Positions 19,783 through 28,205 of a stretch of DNA of 37,958 nucleotides are shown here, in pieces. This DNA is from Acrasis kona (Eukaryota > Heterolobosea > Eutetramitea > Acrasida > Acrasidae): contig JAOPGA020001272.1 of the NCBI GenBank assembly GCA_026419775.2, forward strand, positions 1 to 37,958. The letters run 5' to 3'. A program made the position numbers and the translations under genes. The notes below the pieces were generated by a model. It saw nothing but the letters and a program-made list of their open reading frames with translations, had not been told where the DNA came from and ran no database searches. The stretch's first letter is position 1. Each line of letters begins with the position of its first letter.

Positions 19783-20858
19783 ATGTCAAACGTAAGCGTG
19801 TTTTAACAACATCTTTTGATTTTTGTAGGATGAGGATTATGAGACACTAGGTCAAGTATTATGTACGCTAATTGAACTGAAGGCTAATTCTTCGGATGAT
19901 TCCCTTCTAACAAATGCATTAAAGGCCATCATATCACACGATGTGATTTCACAAGTCTCGCGACAGGCAACACAGACCTTAAGAACATTAAGAGATGATG
20001 ATGATGGCCAAGACTTACAAGAAGAAGAAGAAGAAGAAGAAGAAGAAGAAAGGCCAAGCAAGAGGAGGAGAAAGAACAGCAGGACGACCAAGAAGAAGAA
20101 AAGCAAGGAGTCCCTGTCTCAAATCATTTCGGCCGTCAAGGTGATACCTCACGACGTCCTGCTCCTGAATAGGGCGGTCGAATTGATCGACAGCATCACA
20201 GAACTGGATGAATATGAGGCCATCGCATCGGACGATCTGTACGCGCTGTTGCAAAAAATAGATCAAGACGAGTCCATCAATAAAAATAATTTATTGTTGC
20301 GGACGCTTCAGGGGGCGGCCTTGTTCTTGATGAAACAAGTGAACACTAGGTCTGCTGACTTGTCCGTAGGCTACAAATCGGAATTGATGGCCCTATTCTG
20401 GTTCGTCTCCAAGTACAGGTATGCCCTGTACACTAACATTAGCGCTAGGTTCTTGCTCCGTAACTCAAACGCTGTTGCCAAAGAAATTGAAAAGGATCAA
20501 CAGCTAGTAGAGTTATGGTCGAGCACGCCTGGTAATGCTCAGGAGGATGCTGATGAGTTCAGTGTAGAGTGGGTATTGAAAAGGTTAGAGTCAATACTCA
20601 AGACTGAAGCGGCCACTGGTGGAGACGATGCTGCTTGACGATGCTGCTGATCATGGTGGAGACGATGACGGTCAAGGCAAGGACAACAACAGCATCAAAT
20701 CGGTAATCTCCAAATTGTACAATTTACTAGGGGAAGGAGATGCCGATTTGCTTGCTGTCTTGTCCAGCGAAATTTTAAGTCGAGCGAAGAATGAACGTAA
20801 GCGATCGTGTTTGTATTTCTTCTCATCACTTTAAGGCTCAAACATACATTATTATTAG
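19783..20858 (+). CDS. Unrecognised acidic/basic nuclear-like protein; frame broken by a 13-bp tandem duplication
   Basis: A 9-nt first exon (MSN, 19783-19791) splices over a 37-nt intron to 19829. The frame then runs to TGA at 20638 (272 aa). Ten Glu codons (GAA)10 are followed by a strong nuclear-localisation-like run (RPSKRRRKNSRTTKKKKSK) and a helical region (ALFWFVSKYRYALYTNIS). At 20624-20649 GACGATGCTGCT is tandemly duplicated with a 13-base period, which shifts the frame. The next frame continues protein-like (SVISKLYNLLGEGDADLLAV) and even has a 39-nt intron (20797-20835) and a short last exon ending TAG at 20858. So the gene either ends early here or the duplication is a recent mutation or assembly error. 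I recognise no family. Confidence 0.6.
20021..20050 (+). repeat. (GAA)10 trinucleotide repeat coding polyglutamate
   Basis: Ten perfect GAA units lie in the coding frame of the gene at 19783. They are a likely length-polymorphic microsatellite. Confidence 0.95.
20624..20649 (+). repeat. 13-bp tandem duplication causing a frameshift
   Basis: GACGATGCTGCTT is followed directly by GACGATGCTGCTG. One unit is not a multiple of three and moves the reading frame. A looser GGTGGAGACGATG repeat brackets it (20618 and 20655). Both are typical of replication slippage. Confidence 0.85.
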
Positions 20859-20966
20859 AACCAATGTAATCAAATAAATGTAACACTTTCACTCATAAAA
20901 CAGTCATCATATCATACATTTGTTGATATACTAAACTACTACAAATGTGTGACTAAAAAATATAAT

Positions 20967-22346
20967 TTATTGTGACTTTCCGATGATAGCCTCCATTTCA
21001 TCAATCTCCTTCGGCACGTCACTTGTAAGAACCAACACTCCATCCTTGGTCACCACAACATCATCTTCAATTCTAATTCCACCAAAATCAAAGTATTGTT
21101 CCAACTTTTCCTTGTTGAGGAATTTGGACAAGACGGGATCGGCCAAAGCCTTTCGTAGCAATCTTGGTACAAAGTAAAGTCCTGGTTCCACAGTCAACGC
21201 AACACCTTCCTTTAGTTCGCAATGTGTACGCAAGTATCTAATTCCTGGTTCGTTAATTGCTTTGAAACTTCCATCTCTGTTTGGAGGGTCATGAACATCT
21301 AAGCCGATGGCATGTCCTAAGCCGTGAGGTAAAAAGTAACCGCCTACGTGATTCTTGATTAATTCTTCAATGTCTCCTTTGAGAATGTTCAGGTCTAAAA
21401 GTCCTTGTGTTATGATGCGATCTGCCAAGCGGTGCATGTCCACCCACTGGACACCTGGCTTCATGGATGCAATTACTTCTTTGTTGGCCTTGAGAACAAT
21501 TTCATAAATTTCTTTTTGCTTTTGTGTGAACTTTCCGTTAATGGGATATGTTCTGGTAATGTCACTTGCATAATAAGAATCTGGGAATTCAGCTCCTGCA
21601 TCGATTAGATACAAGGATCCATCTTTCACAACTTTATTATTGTTTACATAATGTAGGGTGGCACCACGTTCGTCTCCTGCCGATATAACACTGTAAGCTA
21701 AGCGTGTGGCTCCTTGAAGGCTGGTGTAGTACCTGAAGACGGCTTCTAATTGGTATTCATTAATGTTGGGCTTGGCATGACGCATGACTTGAATGTGGGC
21801 ATCAGCACTTACTTTACAAATCTTTTTCATCTCTTCAATCTCATCAGATAGCTTGATCATTCTTAGATCACGAAGAGTTCCGTACAAGGTACTCTTGTCG
21901 ACTGTGACATCTTTAAGAGTGTTTTGGAGGGTATCGTTCTTTGATTCAAGTGTGTAGAGTTTTTTAATATTCAATTCTTGAACCAACTTTACTAAGCTTT
22001 CCGGCTTGTTTGAAATGACTTTGTTTGCACCAAGAACTGTCTTGTAGTCTTCGGGCAGAGGGAAATCACCACACCAAAGTGCGTGATCGTCGTCAAGGTC
22101 GGGGGTCAACATTACAAATTGTTCATCGTCAATATTAACTAGGGCTGCACAATCAGGCTCATTGCATCCAGTAACCCAGTAAAAGTTACTTTCTTGACGG
22201 AATTCAGCATCCACATCGCTTGTTGGGATACGTTGGGATGTTTTTGTTCCTTCAATGTATATGGCAGCTTGCTTTCCCTTCGAATCGCCGAATGACTTGA
22301 TTAGTCTCTTCAAGTGAACAGATCTGTTGCGGCTTGTTTGTAACAT
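20967..22346 (-). CDS. PEPD: Xaa-Pro dipeptidase (prolidase)
   Basis: An intronless ORF of 459 aa covers the complete family length. The N-terminal creatinase-like domain (FYWVTGCNEPDCAALVNIDD) is followed by a pita-bread M24B catalytic domain. The five metal ligands are visible: Asp in YLIDAGAEFPDSYYASDITR (two Asp), His in FLPHGLGHAIGLDVHDPP, Glu in LTVEPGLYFVPRL and Glu in FGGIRIEDDVVV. It hydrolyses X-Pro dipeptides in the cytosol using Mn(II), recycling proline. Proline dehydrogenase is encoded 10 kb away, but no operon-like link is implied. The stop TAA is embedded in AATAAA. The start is the first ATG, just after an in-frame gap. Confidence 0.96.
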   Translation of the reverse strand: MLQTSRNRSVHLKRLIKSFGDSKGKQAAIYIEGTKTSQRIPTSDVDAEFRQESNFYWVTGCNEPDCAALVNIDDEQFVMLTPDLDDDHALWCGDFPLPEDYKTVLGANKVISNKPESLVKLVQELNIKKLYTLESKNDTLQNTLKDVTVDKSTLYGTLRDLRMIKLSDEIEEMKKICKVSADAHIQVMRHAKPNINEYQLEAVFRYYTSLQGATRLAYSVISAGDERGATLHYVNNNKVVKDGSLYLIDAGAEFPDSYYASDITRTYPINGKFTQKQKEIYEIVLKANKEVIASMKPGVQWVDMHRLADRIITQGLLDLNILKGDIEELIKNHVGGYFLPHGLGHAIGLDVHDPPNRDGSFKAINEPGIRYLRTHCELKEGVALTVEPGLYFVPRLLRKALADPVLSKFLNKEKLEQYFDFGGIRIEDDVVVTKDGVLVLTSDVPKEIDEMEAIIGKSQ

Positions 22347-22401
22347 TTTTGTGGTTGATCAAAACACTTTTGATTGAAAGTGGAGTTTTCTTTGGAAATC
22401 G

Positions 22402-22721
22402 ATGGAGTTTGTAACTCTGTGGACGCGTAGACTCGGAGTAGTATTACAAATATTACCACCACTTATCTTACAGTAGTGCTTGTCAATGATTTAGGTAGCG
22501 GTTCGAACATTGAAAAACGAAATCCAGCTTGTTCCGATGGATTTACACCAAAACGTATCGAGGGAGATAAGTTGGAGCCGTCATTTATAATTATCCAGAA
22601 TCAATCGCACTCAAAGCAGCAGCAAATCATTTCAAATGTTGTACTTCACGACATACCTGTAACAACACATTTAATAAAAAATTATTTAAAGTACAATTCG
22701 CTCTTTTTATTGTCATGTTAG
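22402..22721 (+). CDS. Possible two-exon small gene (90 aa)
   Basis: ATG at 22402 followed by exon 22402-22426 can splice (47-nt intron 22427-22473, GTAGAC...CTTACAG) into a frame open to TAG at 22721. It reads MEFVTLWTLVLVNDLGSGSN, then a hydrophilic region and HDIPVTTHLIKNYLKY. The start region is hydrophobic, so a secreted or membrane product is possible. The gene would be divergent from PEPD, and its stop codon would overlap that of the glucanase on the other strand (22718-22720). No homolog is recognised; the rest of the 22347-22717 gap holds nothing else I can support. Confidence 0.33.
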
Positions 22722-24064
22722 GCAATCACAAAATAAACTATTAATAAAATAATTGTAGTAATTGATAAACCACCACGAGAAGATGAAGAGTTGGTAACAG
22801 GTGTCGACGGAGTAGTTGTAGAGTTGGCGATAATTGATGGTGTTGGTGTTGGAGTTATTGTAGAATTGATAGTACTTGTAGAATTGGATAACAAACAAAT
22901 ATTGGTGTCCATGTCTGATTTTACAATATTCCCAGAATCATACATGCCTTGGAATTGCCAGAAACCACCCGGTGTTTTGTACCATGCCCAAAAATACCAG
23001 CCAACTTTACTATACACATCTAATTGTGTTCGGATCAGATCTTTTGTTCTACTGCTATTCAGTGCACATCCAGACCATTCACCAATTATCAATGGTTTTG
23101 GATTAACATCAAAGTATTGCTTCATACCAACTCTAACGGATGTATTGGCGTAGTTAACGACAGCATCGGCATTATATGGATCGTAAGGACCGCCAAAGCA
23201 AAAATAAATGTGAAGGTCCATGCTAACGTTATAGTAGCCTGCAGTCGGGTTCATAAAGCTTGACCATGTTGCTTCGTATCCTACTTGAAATGGTACCGTT
23301 TGAGGAGAAATGATGACCTGACAACTCGTGCAAATGGTGCGCATTCTGGCATATACTTGAAGGTAATAGTTCTTTAGAACAGCTTCGTTTACTGCTGGCT
23401 CATTAAGCACAAAAAACCCTAAAAAAGTAGTGTAGTTCACATATCTTTGTGTGAACAATGCAATTGATTCTGTAGTCTGGTTAACATTGTCTAAAGACTG
23501 GTCCCACAATATGGTATCTGCAGAAACTGGTGACGAATGTTCCTGTCCATTTTGTGAACCAGGCGCAGCGTGCATGCATAGATGGACTCCGATACCATAC
23601 TTTTCGGCCCACTGGAATGCAAGGTCCAAATACTTTAAGGAACCAACGGCGTAATTCTTTTGTGTGATATTGTACTTTAATGTTGCATTTCCTGCTCCAC
23701 CAAAATTATCATAGATTTGCCACCAACCGACAGGAATTCGGATGGTGTTTACTCCCGCTGCTGACATGTTTGCGAAATCTGATTCTACTACCCAAGTCGC
23801 CCAATGGTTATTGAATACGGTTGATGCTTTAGAACCAAGACATTTCTCAAGTAGCCAATTTCCTTTCGCAGTGTTTGTGTTGCATCCATTGTCATTCCAC
23901 AAATGAGAAGCCATCCACGTCTCGACCACGAACCAAGACCCCAAGTTTACTCCTCTGGACTTGGAGACTCCTGACTTTACTTTGTTCAGCCTGTCACATG
24001 AGCGTTGTGGTAATACCAAGACCAGGGATGTGAGTAAAACGAGTACAATAAACACTTTGTGCAT
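22718..24064 (-). CDS. GH5_9-type exo-1,3-beta-glucanase, probably GPI-anchored
   Basis: Intronless, 448 aa from ATG at 24064 (MHKVFIVLVLLTSLVLVLP, signal peptide). The fungal EXG-type pattern is clear: SRGVNLGSWFVVETWM near the N-terminus, NTIRIPVGWWQIYD, LCMHAAPGSQNGQEHS, acid/base Glu in FLGFFVLNEPAVNEA, DLHIYFCFGG, nucleophile Glu in LIIGEWSGCALN, and FWAWYKTPGGFWQF. A Ser/Thr/Pro-rich stretch with many N-glycosylation sequons leads to a small-residue site and terminal hydrophobic tail (SITTIILLIVYFVIA), as in GPI-anchored proteins. It should release glucose from the ends of beta-1,3-glucan at the cell surface or wall. AATAAA follows the stop within ten bases. Confidence 0.93.
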   Translation of the reverse strand: MHKVFIVLVLLTSLVLVLPQRSCDRLNKVKSGVSKSRGVNLGSWFVVETWMASHLWNDNGCNTNTAKGNWLLEKCLGSKASTVFNNHWATWVVESDFANMSAAGVNTIRIPVGWWQIYDNFGGAGNATLKYNITQKNYAVGSLKYLDLAFQWAEKYGIGVHLCMHAAPGSQNGQEHSSPVSADTILWDQSLDNVNQTTESIALFTQRYVNYTTFLGFFVLNEPAVNEAVLKNYYLQVYARMRTICTSCQVIISPQTVPFQVGYEATWSSFMNPTAGYYNVSMDLHIYFCFGGPYDPYNADAVVNYANTSVRVGMKQYFDVNPKPLIIGEWSGCALNSSRTKDLIRTQLDVYSKVGWYFWAWYKTPGGFWQFQGMYDSGNIVKSDMDTNICLLSNSTSTINSTITPTPTPSIIANSTTTPSTPVTNSSSSRGGLSITTIILLIVYFVIA

Positions 24065-24242
24065 ACTGTACAACTTTTAAAACTACGTTGGTATTTGTAC
24101 AAATCAGATTGTCCAAAGTGCAAGCGGTATAATTTGTCGAAATTTGGTATGGTTCTACCTATTTGAGATTGAAAGTGACCCTATATTTTTACAACCGGTT
24201 AAACCGACATGACAGTTATAAAATAATTTCAAAAAAAAGTGT

Positions 24243-25268
24243 TTATTCAAGCCTGTTTGGCTCAACAATTAATGCACCAATCTTTTGGTTATATCCGTGT
24301 GTAGCACTGGTGACTGCTGTTGATAGAGCTGTGTGTGCCTTCTCAGATAATGCGTTGTCAGCCATTTCGATCAATCTTCCCTTGAGACCGTTTGGTCTGT
24401 CCTTTGTGTCATATCTAATCTTGTGTTCTTCTTCGACTACGTTCACTTGCCTATCAATGTGTTCGTCCATGAGTGAGGATCTTTCTCTCTTTTCTCTCTC
24501 GCGGATACCGTTCAAGATGAGCGTGAGACCTCTCTTAGAGTAGATGTAGTTGTTGAAAACAACAACTTTCAAAGTAATATCAAGCAATACAAAGATCTTT
24601 CCCTTCTTGAGGAAACTTCCACTAGTCTTTTCAACACCAATGTTTCCTGCCATGGTGATAACGATGCCAACATTCTTCAACATGTCGTTTCTTGCGATGG
24701 ACTCGGAGATTGGGAAGATTGAATACTGGACTTGCGAAGCGAACAAGTTTGGCTTGACGTTCTCAGTAACAATGTTCTTTGAGATGGCCTCGGAGCATGC
24801 ACTTGCAACTTCGTCAAAGTACTCTTGGGGATCTAGGGTAGCAGCGCCAGAGTCATCTTCAGAGGTGGTGTTCTTTAGCAGACCGTTAAAAAGTTGCGTC
24901 TCAACATATTTTCCGAGGAAGGCTCTGATGCTTTCGAACTCATCTTTATCATTCTTCGGACTTTTACCTAGGATTGCTGACTTGAGGAAGCCATCGAGAG
25001 CAACCTGCTTCATGCTGTTAATGTTTACGACGAAGCCAGAAGATGTCTCGAACTGTTTCAATATATTCACAATCTCAGGATTGTAGAATACAATGTCTAG
25101 AACATCTGGGTACAGGGTGATGAAGGAATCATTGTTTAGTAGGGAGTTGATTGGGAAGTGAGCCAAACTGAACTTGACAGTGCTGTCAGGGTCTTCATTA
25201 GCAATCTTCTTTTGCATACGTGCAGCCGCCTCAGCCTTGTCCTTAGCCACCATGTTTTTGTTTGTCAT
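24243..25268 (-). CDS. Unrecognised 341-aa soluble protein
   Basis: A complete intronless ORF runs from ATG to TAA. It begins with a charged helix (KDKAEAAARMQKKIANEDPD), continues as mixed alpha/beta sequence (VKFSLAHFPINSLLNNDSF; NVGIVITMAGNIGVEKTSGS; KGKIFVLLDITLKVVVFNNY) and contains a strongly charged helix (REREKRERSSLMDEHIDRQ). It ends THGYNQKIGALIVEPNRLE. No signal peptide, TM segment or catalytic motif is visible; cytosolic is most likely. The coding quality is high, so this is a real gene. A TATAAAAG element lies about 27 bases upstream of the ATG. The stop is embedded in AATAAA (CTTGAATAAACA). I do not assign a function. Confidence 0.8.
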   Translation of the reverse strand: MTNKNMVAKDKAEAAARMQKKIANEDPDSTVKFSLAHFPINSLLNNDSFITLYPDVLDIVFYNPEIVNILKQFETSSGFVVNINSMKQVALDGFLKSAILGKSPKNDKDEFESIRAFLGKYVETQLFNGLLKNTTSEDDSGAATLDPQEYFDEVASACSEAISKNIVTENVKPNLFASQVQYSIFPISESIARNDMLKNVGIVITMAGNIGVEKTSGSFLKKGKIFVLLDITLKVVVFNNYIYSKRGLTLILNGIREREKRERSSLMDEHIDRQVNVVEEEHKIRYDTKDRPNGLKGRLIEMADNALSEKAHTALSTAVTSATHGYNQKIGALIVEPNRLE

Positions 25269-25287
25269 GAAGTGAGGGAATTTCTTC

Positions 25288-25295
25288 CACTTTTA
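25288..25295 (-). promoter_or_regulatory. TATA-box-like element (TATAAAAG)
   Basis: On the coding strand of the gene starting at 25268, CTATAAAAG lies 20-30 bases upstream of the ATG. Conventional TATA spacing would place transcription start almost at the ATG, implying a very short 5' leader. Function is inferred. Confidence 0.4.
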
Positions 25296-25406
25296 TAGGA
25301 ATCCAATGTGTGAAAAATACGTTGATAGCCTCGACATTGACAGATCTTCTTCCAATTTTATGTTGGCATCAGAGTAGTTTTTAATTTTCAATTCCTTTCG
25401 CGGCAT
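25293..25406 (-). CDS. Possible 37-aa small ORF
   Basis: ATG to TAA on the - strand gives MPRKELKIKNYSDANIKLEE and then a Ser-rich hydrophobic end. The frame is open 14 further codons upstream. It lies just upstream of the 341-aa gene and could be an upstream ORF, a last exon, or chance. Confidence 0.22.
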   Translation of the reverse strand: MPRKELKIKNYSDANIKLEEDLSMSRLSTYFSHIGFL

Positions 25407-25617
25407 AATTACAACAATCAGGGATATTCGTGAAGCTTGATTTGGTTTGTTCTATTCTGGCAGGTTCTTTATTGACCCGCAGGTTAAAACACTTGAACCA
25501 ACACATCTCATGAGATAAGCATTACGAATTTTGGTTTTCACCACCCATTTCAATTTGAGACACATAATTGTCAGCCAACATTGACCGACATGCAAACAAT
25601 AAAATTCTTACAATTAA

Positions 25618-26964
25618 TTACATTTTATTGGCAATTTTTTCAAATTCCTTACTGCTAATTGTATTCTTACAATATGTTTTTGGTTTTTGTTCTTCTGTTA
25701 TCTTGGCATTCTTATTATAAACATTAATTATTATACCTGTGAATACTAATACAATAGCTAATTGATACATGGGAGTGATTGGTTTTGAAAAGATTAGGAA
25801 ACTAACTAGAATGGTAATTGCTTTGCGACAGCTTGCTGTCGTTAAAGATATAAACGCACCGAATTGTTTTAGTAAAGATAATGTACAACTCACGCCAAAA
25901 TGACCCAACACGACAAATGACAATAATAAGAGAACAAATTGATAATCGCCAATGGCATAGTTTAGAACCACCCAGAGTTCGTCATTCAATACCGTGCAAT
26001 ATAAAAATAGAATCAAAAACCCAAAACCATAAGAATAAAATATCACTGACGCAGGTTCCTCTTTATTTTGCTTGTTCTTTTTGGGACTAACGGGATATTG
26101 GTTGTCTGTTTCCTTCTCCCTCATTACTAATTCTTGAATAAGGCTTACAAGAGCGTCAGCAAATACCGATAAAAGTGCAAGCGTGACACCTCTCCAATCA
26201 GAGGACAAGATTAAAAACAATGAAGATTCTTTCGAGTTTGCGATGGCCAACACGAAAAGACCAACAACTAGAACAAACGCAGAAGTATAATCTAATTTGT
26301 TATATTTAGGATTGCGAAAGTATAACAGTTCATGTGCTTGATTGCACGTAGATTTATTATATGATTTTGACAGGTGATGTAACATTATGCTTAGAAACAT
26401 TGCAGCAAGAATTTTACAACTTTTAATCATCACAACCGTAGGAAACGGTAAAAACAATAGAGAGACATTTGAAAATGCCATGCTCACATCTCCTAAAAAC
26501 CCGATTACAAACATGCAAATGATAAATGGCAGATTGTAACGAGGGGCATTACTTTTCTGTTGCAGTTTGCTTGATGACTCCTTCTTCCTGAGGTATAACT
26601 CAATACCCGCAAGCGCTGTGTACCCGAAACATTGCACAAGCGCGAGAAAGCAAGAAAAGTTGATTTTAGATTTATAAGTTAAAAAAAGGTACTCCTTTGT
26701 TAAAGATTGCAGTACGTAGCATGTACAAACTCCACCAGCACATAAAATAAATCGTGACGTCTTTGAAAATTGGTTCAAATGTATTACTCCAAGTAATTTG
26801 GTTTCACATTTCTCGTGCCCTTTGTTTGGGCCCCATTCTATGTCTTCTTCATTTGAGTTTTCGGTCAGAGTGTTTGTGTCGTGCATCTCCTCATAATCGT
26901 GTTTGCTAGCGAATGTCTGATTTGGTGATGGTGCGATGATTGAAGGGTTGTGTGTATGTTTCAT
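25618..26964 (-). CDS. Nucleotide-sugar/PAPS transporter, SLC35B (UAA) family
   Basis: Intronless, 448 aa, about ten predicted membrane segments after a hydrophilic 70-residue cytosolic N-terminus. Family-typical stretches are FIICMFVIGFLGDVSMAFSN, FLPFPTVVMIKSCKILAAMF (TM with conserved Lys-Ser-Cys-Lys), DWRGVTLALLSVFADALVSL and SLTTASCRKAITILVSFLIF with FSKPIT. SLC35B members exchange UDP-sugars or PAPS for nucleotide monophosphates across Golgi or ER membranes. The central Lys-Ser-Cys-Lys and the Thr-x-x-Arg-Lys motif fit PAPST/UDP-galactose transporters, but the substrate cannot be decided. AATAAA lies within the last codons (Asn-Lys-Met-stop). The C-terminus KKANKM-like basic end may act in ER/Golgi sorting. 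Confidence 0.86.
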   Translation of the reverse strand: MKHTHNPSIIAPSPNQTFASKHDYEEMHDTNTLTENSNEEDIEWGPNKGHEKCETKLLGVIHLNQFSKTSRFILCAGGVCTCYVLQSLTKEYLFLTYKSKINFSCFLALVQCFGYTALAGIELYLRKKESSSKLQQKSNAPRYNLPFIICMFVIGFLGDVSMAFSNVSLLFLPFPTVVMIKSCKILAAMFLSIMLHHLSKSYNKSTCNQAHELLYFRNPKYNKLDYTSAFVLVVGLFVLAIANSKESSLFLILSSDWRGVTLALLSVFADALVSLIQELVMREKETDNQYPVSPKKNKQNKEEPASVIFYSYGFGFLILFLYCTVLNDELWVVLNYAIGDYQFVLLLLSFVVLGHFGVSCTLSLLKQFGAFISLTTASCRKAITILVSFLIFSKPITPMYQLAIVLVFTGIIINVYNKNAKITEEQKPKTYCKNTISSKEFEKIANKM

Positions 26965-27259
26965 GAAGTTGTTGCTTTACAACAGAACCGTTAGTGAACA
27001 ACCCAACGAAATTCGCCAAGTTTGAGATGTAGATATAAACAGCTCATCAACAATAACACGACCATATTAGGTGTATTGTTCAATCGACAATATATGAAGA
27101 AACTGCCAATGCACATTTGACTCAAATGAATGATGTTTGTGATTTTACGTTGAGAGAGACTGAAGGTGCACCAATAAACTTTTTTATTCAACCTTGTGCG
27201 CAGTATAGTGTAATGGAACCCCAACAAATAATTAAAAACATTTAATTTTATTACTTTTG

Positions 27260-27958
27260 TTACATCAAAATTGGTTTTTCCTCACTCAATGCACGCCTCC
27301 TTGACGCATTTTGACCGTGTATATAAACGTGCACTGGTGTGATATTTGCAGGGTCCGGTATTCGGTTCCTCCTCTTCTCCTCGTAGTGTACTTTATAAAT
27401 GTAATATGCTTGCTTCCTGATTATCAAGTATAAAAATATAGTGTGTATCCAGAAATAGTCTCTAATAAAGTCAAACAGATCCAGTTGTTGGATCCAATGG
27501 TCCCACCACATCAGGGTCAAAAAGAGGCCTTCCATAGTCACACTAAACATCATGACCGAAACATGCTTTGTTGTGTTGGAATATATACCGAGGCCTATAC
27601 TAATACAAATAAATAATAAGAAAAAGTAATTAATTCCAAACAGCGCCGGTTCAGAAAATGCGTATAAAAATACAGATGACGACGAAAGTATAAGAGCTAT
27701 CTCAAATAACGCCAAATTGTTGAATGTACTCGAAAAGATTTTCTTGTTTTGAATGACCAACAGCAAGTTTGCAAGAGCAACTCTAGACAATGCTGGAATG
27801 TATTTTGAGGAATGAATTCCGAGACCGTGAATAGAACCCACTGTGTTATGATTGTTTTTAGCGATTAATGCGTCGATTGGTATTGTGTGATGGTGGCCAT
27901 CACTCAAGCGATGGCGCTGTGTATGTTCACGTTTTGGGGAATTGTGTTCTTGTGGCAT
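27260..27958 (-). CDS. Unrecognised four-TM membrane protein
   Basis: Intronless, 232 aa from ATG (MPQEHNSPKREHTQRHRLSD). The first ~60 residues are His- and basic-rich and presumably cytosolic. Four hydrophobic segments follow (LALFEIALILSSSSVFLYAF; FGINYFFLLFICISIGLGIY; VSVMMFSVTMEGLFLTLMWW; YFWIHTIFLYLIIRKQAYYI), and the tail is basic (EEKRRNRIPDP). No family motif was recognised. AATAAA occurs nine bases after the stop. The gap to the gene on its left (26965-27259) holds only AT-rich sequence and a doubtful reading frame. The 248-base gap on its right is a divergent promoter shared with the gene at 28206. Confidence 0.72.
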   Translation of the reverse strand: MPQEHNSPKREHTQRHRLSDGHHHTIPIDALIAKNNHNTVGSIHGLGIHSSKYIPALSRVALANLLLVIQNKKIFSSTFNNLALFEIALILSSSSVFLYAFSEPALFGINYFFLLFICISIGLGIYSNTTKHVSVMMFSVTMEGLFLTLMWWDHWIQQLDLFDFIRDYFWIHTIFLYLIIRKQAYYIYKVHYEEKRRNRIPDPANITPVHVYIHGQNASRRRALSEEKPILM

Positions 27959-28205
27959 GTAAGTACGTTTGTAACCTTGTCGAATGTTGTGTTTTGGTGT
28001 TGTTTGATTTAAGGAGCTTAAACGTTAAAAAGATACGTTGACCATTCTCCCAACAAATCGTGTCCATTTTAAGATGTACTCGTTTACGCACCATTACTGT
28101 AATGCAATCTAAGCGATTAACCAACGAGTAGATACCCACATTACGTCGAGAAGAAAAGAGGAGGGTTGAAGCAGCANTCATAACATTAAAGAGTTGCCAG
28201 ACAGT

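Larger units (their letters stand above)
25269..25617. other. Intergenic region between two leftward genes
   Basis: It contains the TATA-like element for the downstream gene and one 37-codon - strand ORF (25293-25406). Another short - strand run reads MLADNYVSQIEMGGENQNS but stops. No RNA gene or repeat is seen. Confidence 0.5.

Noticed and set aside
20618-20661. Bases 20618-20661 as an intron that would restore the frame
   Set aside because: A GTGGAG...GTGGAG interval could be removed in frame, but it lacks a normal donor and pyrimidine tract and is bounded by direct repeats. Slippage duplication explains it better.
22496-22512. tRNA B-box-like GGTTCGAAC
   Set aside because: The flanking bases do not pair as a T-arm and no A-box or acceptor stem is found at suitable distance.
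26991-27227. 78-codon - strand frame upstream of the SLC35B gene
   Set aside because: It is AT-rich, starts without ATG support, has low-quality composition and lies in a promoter region.
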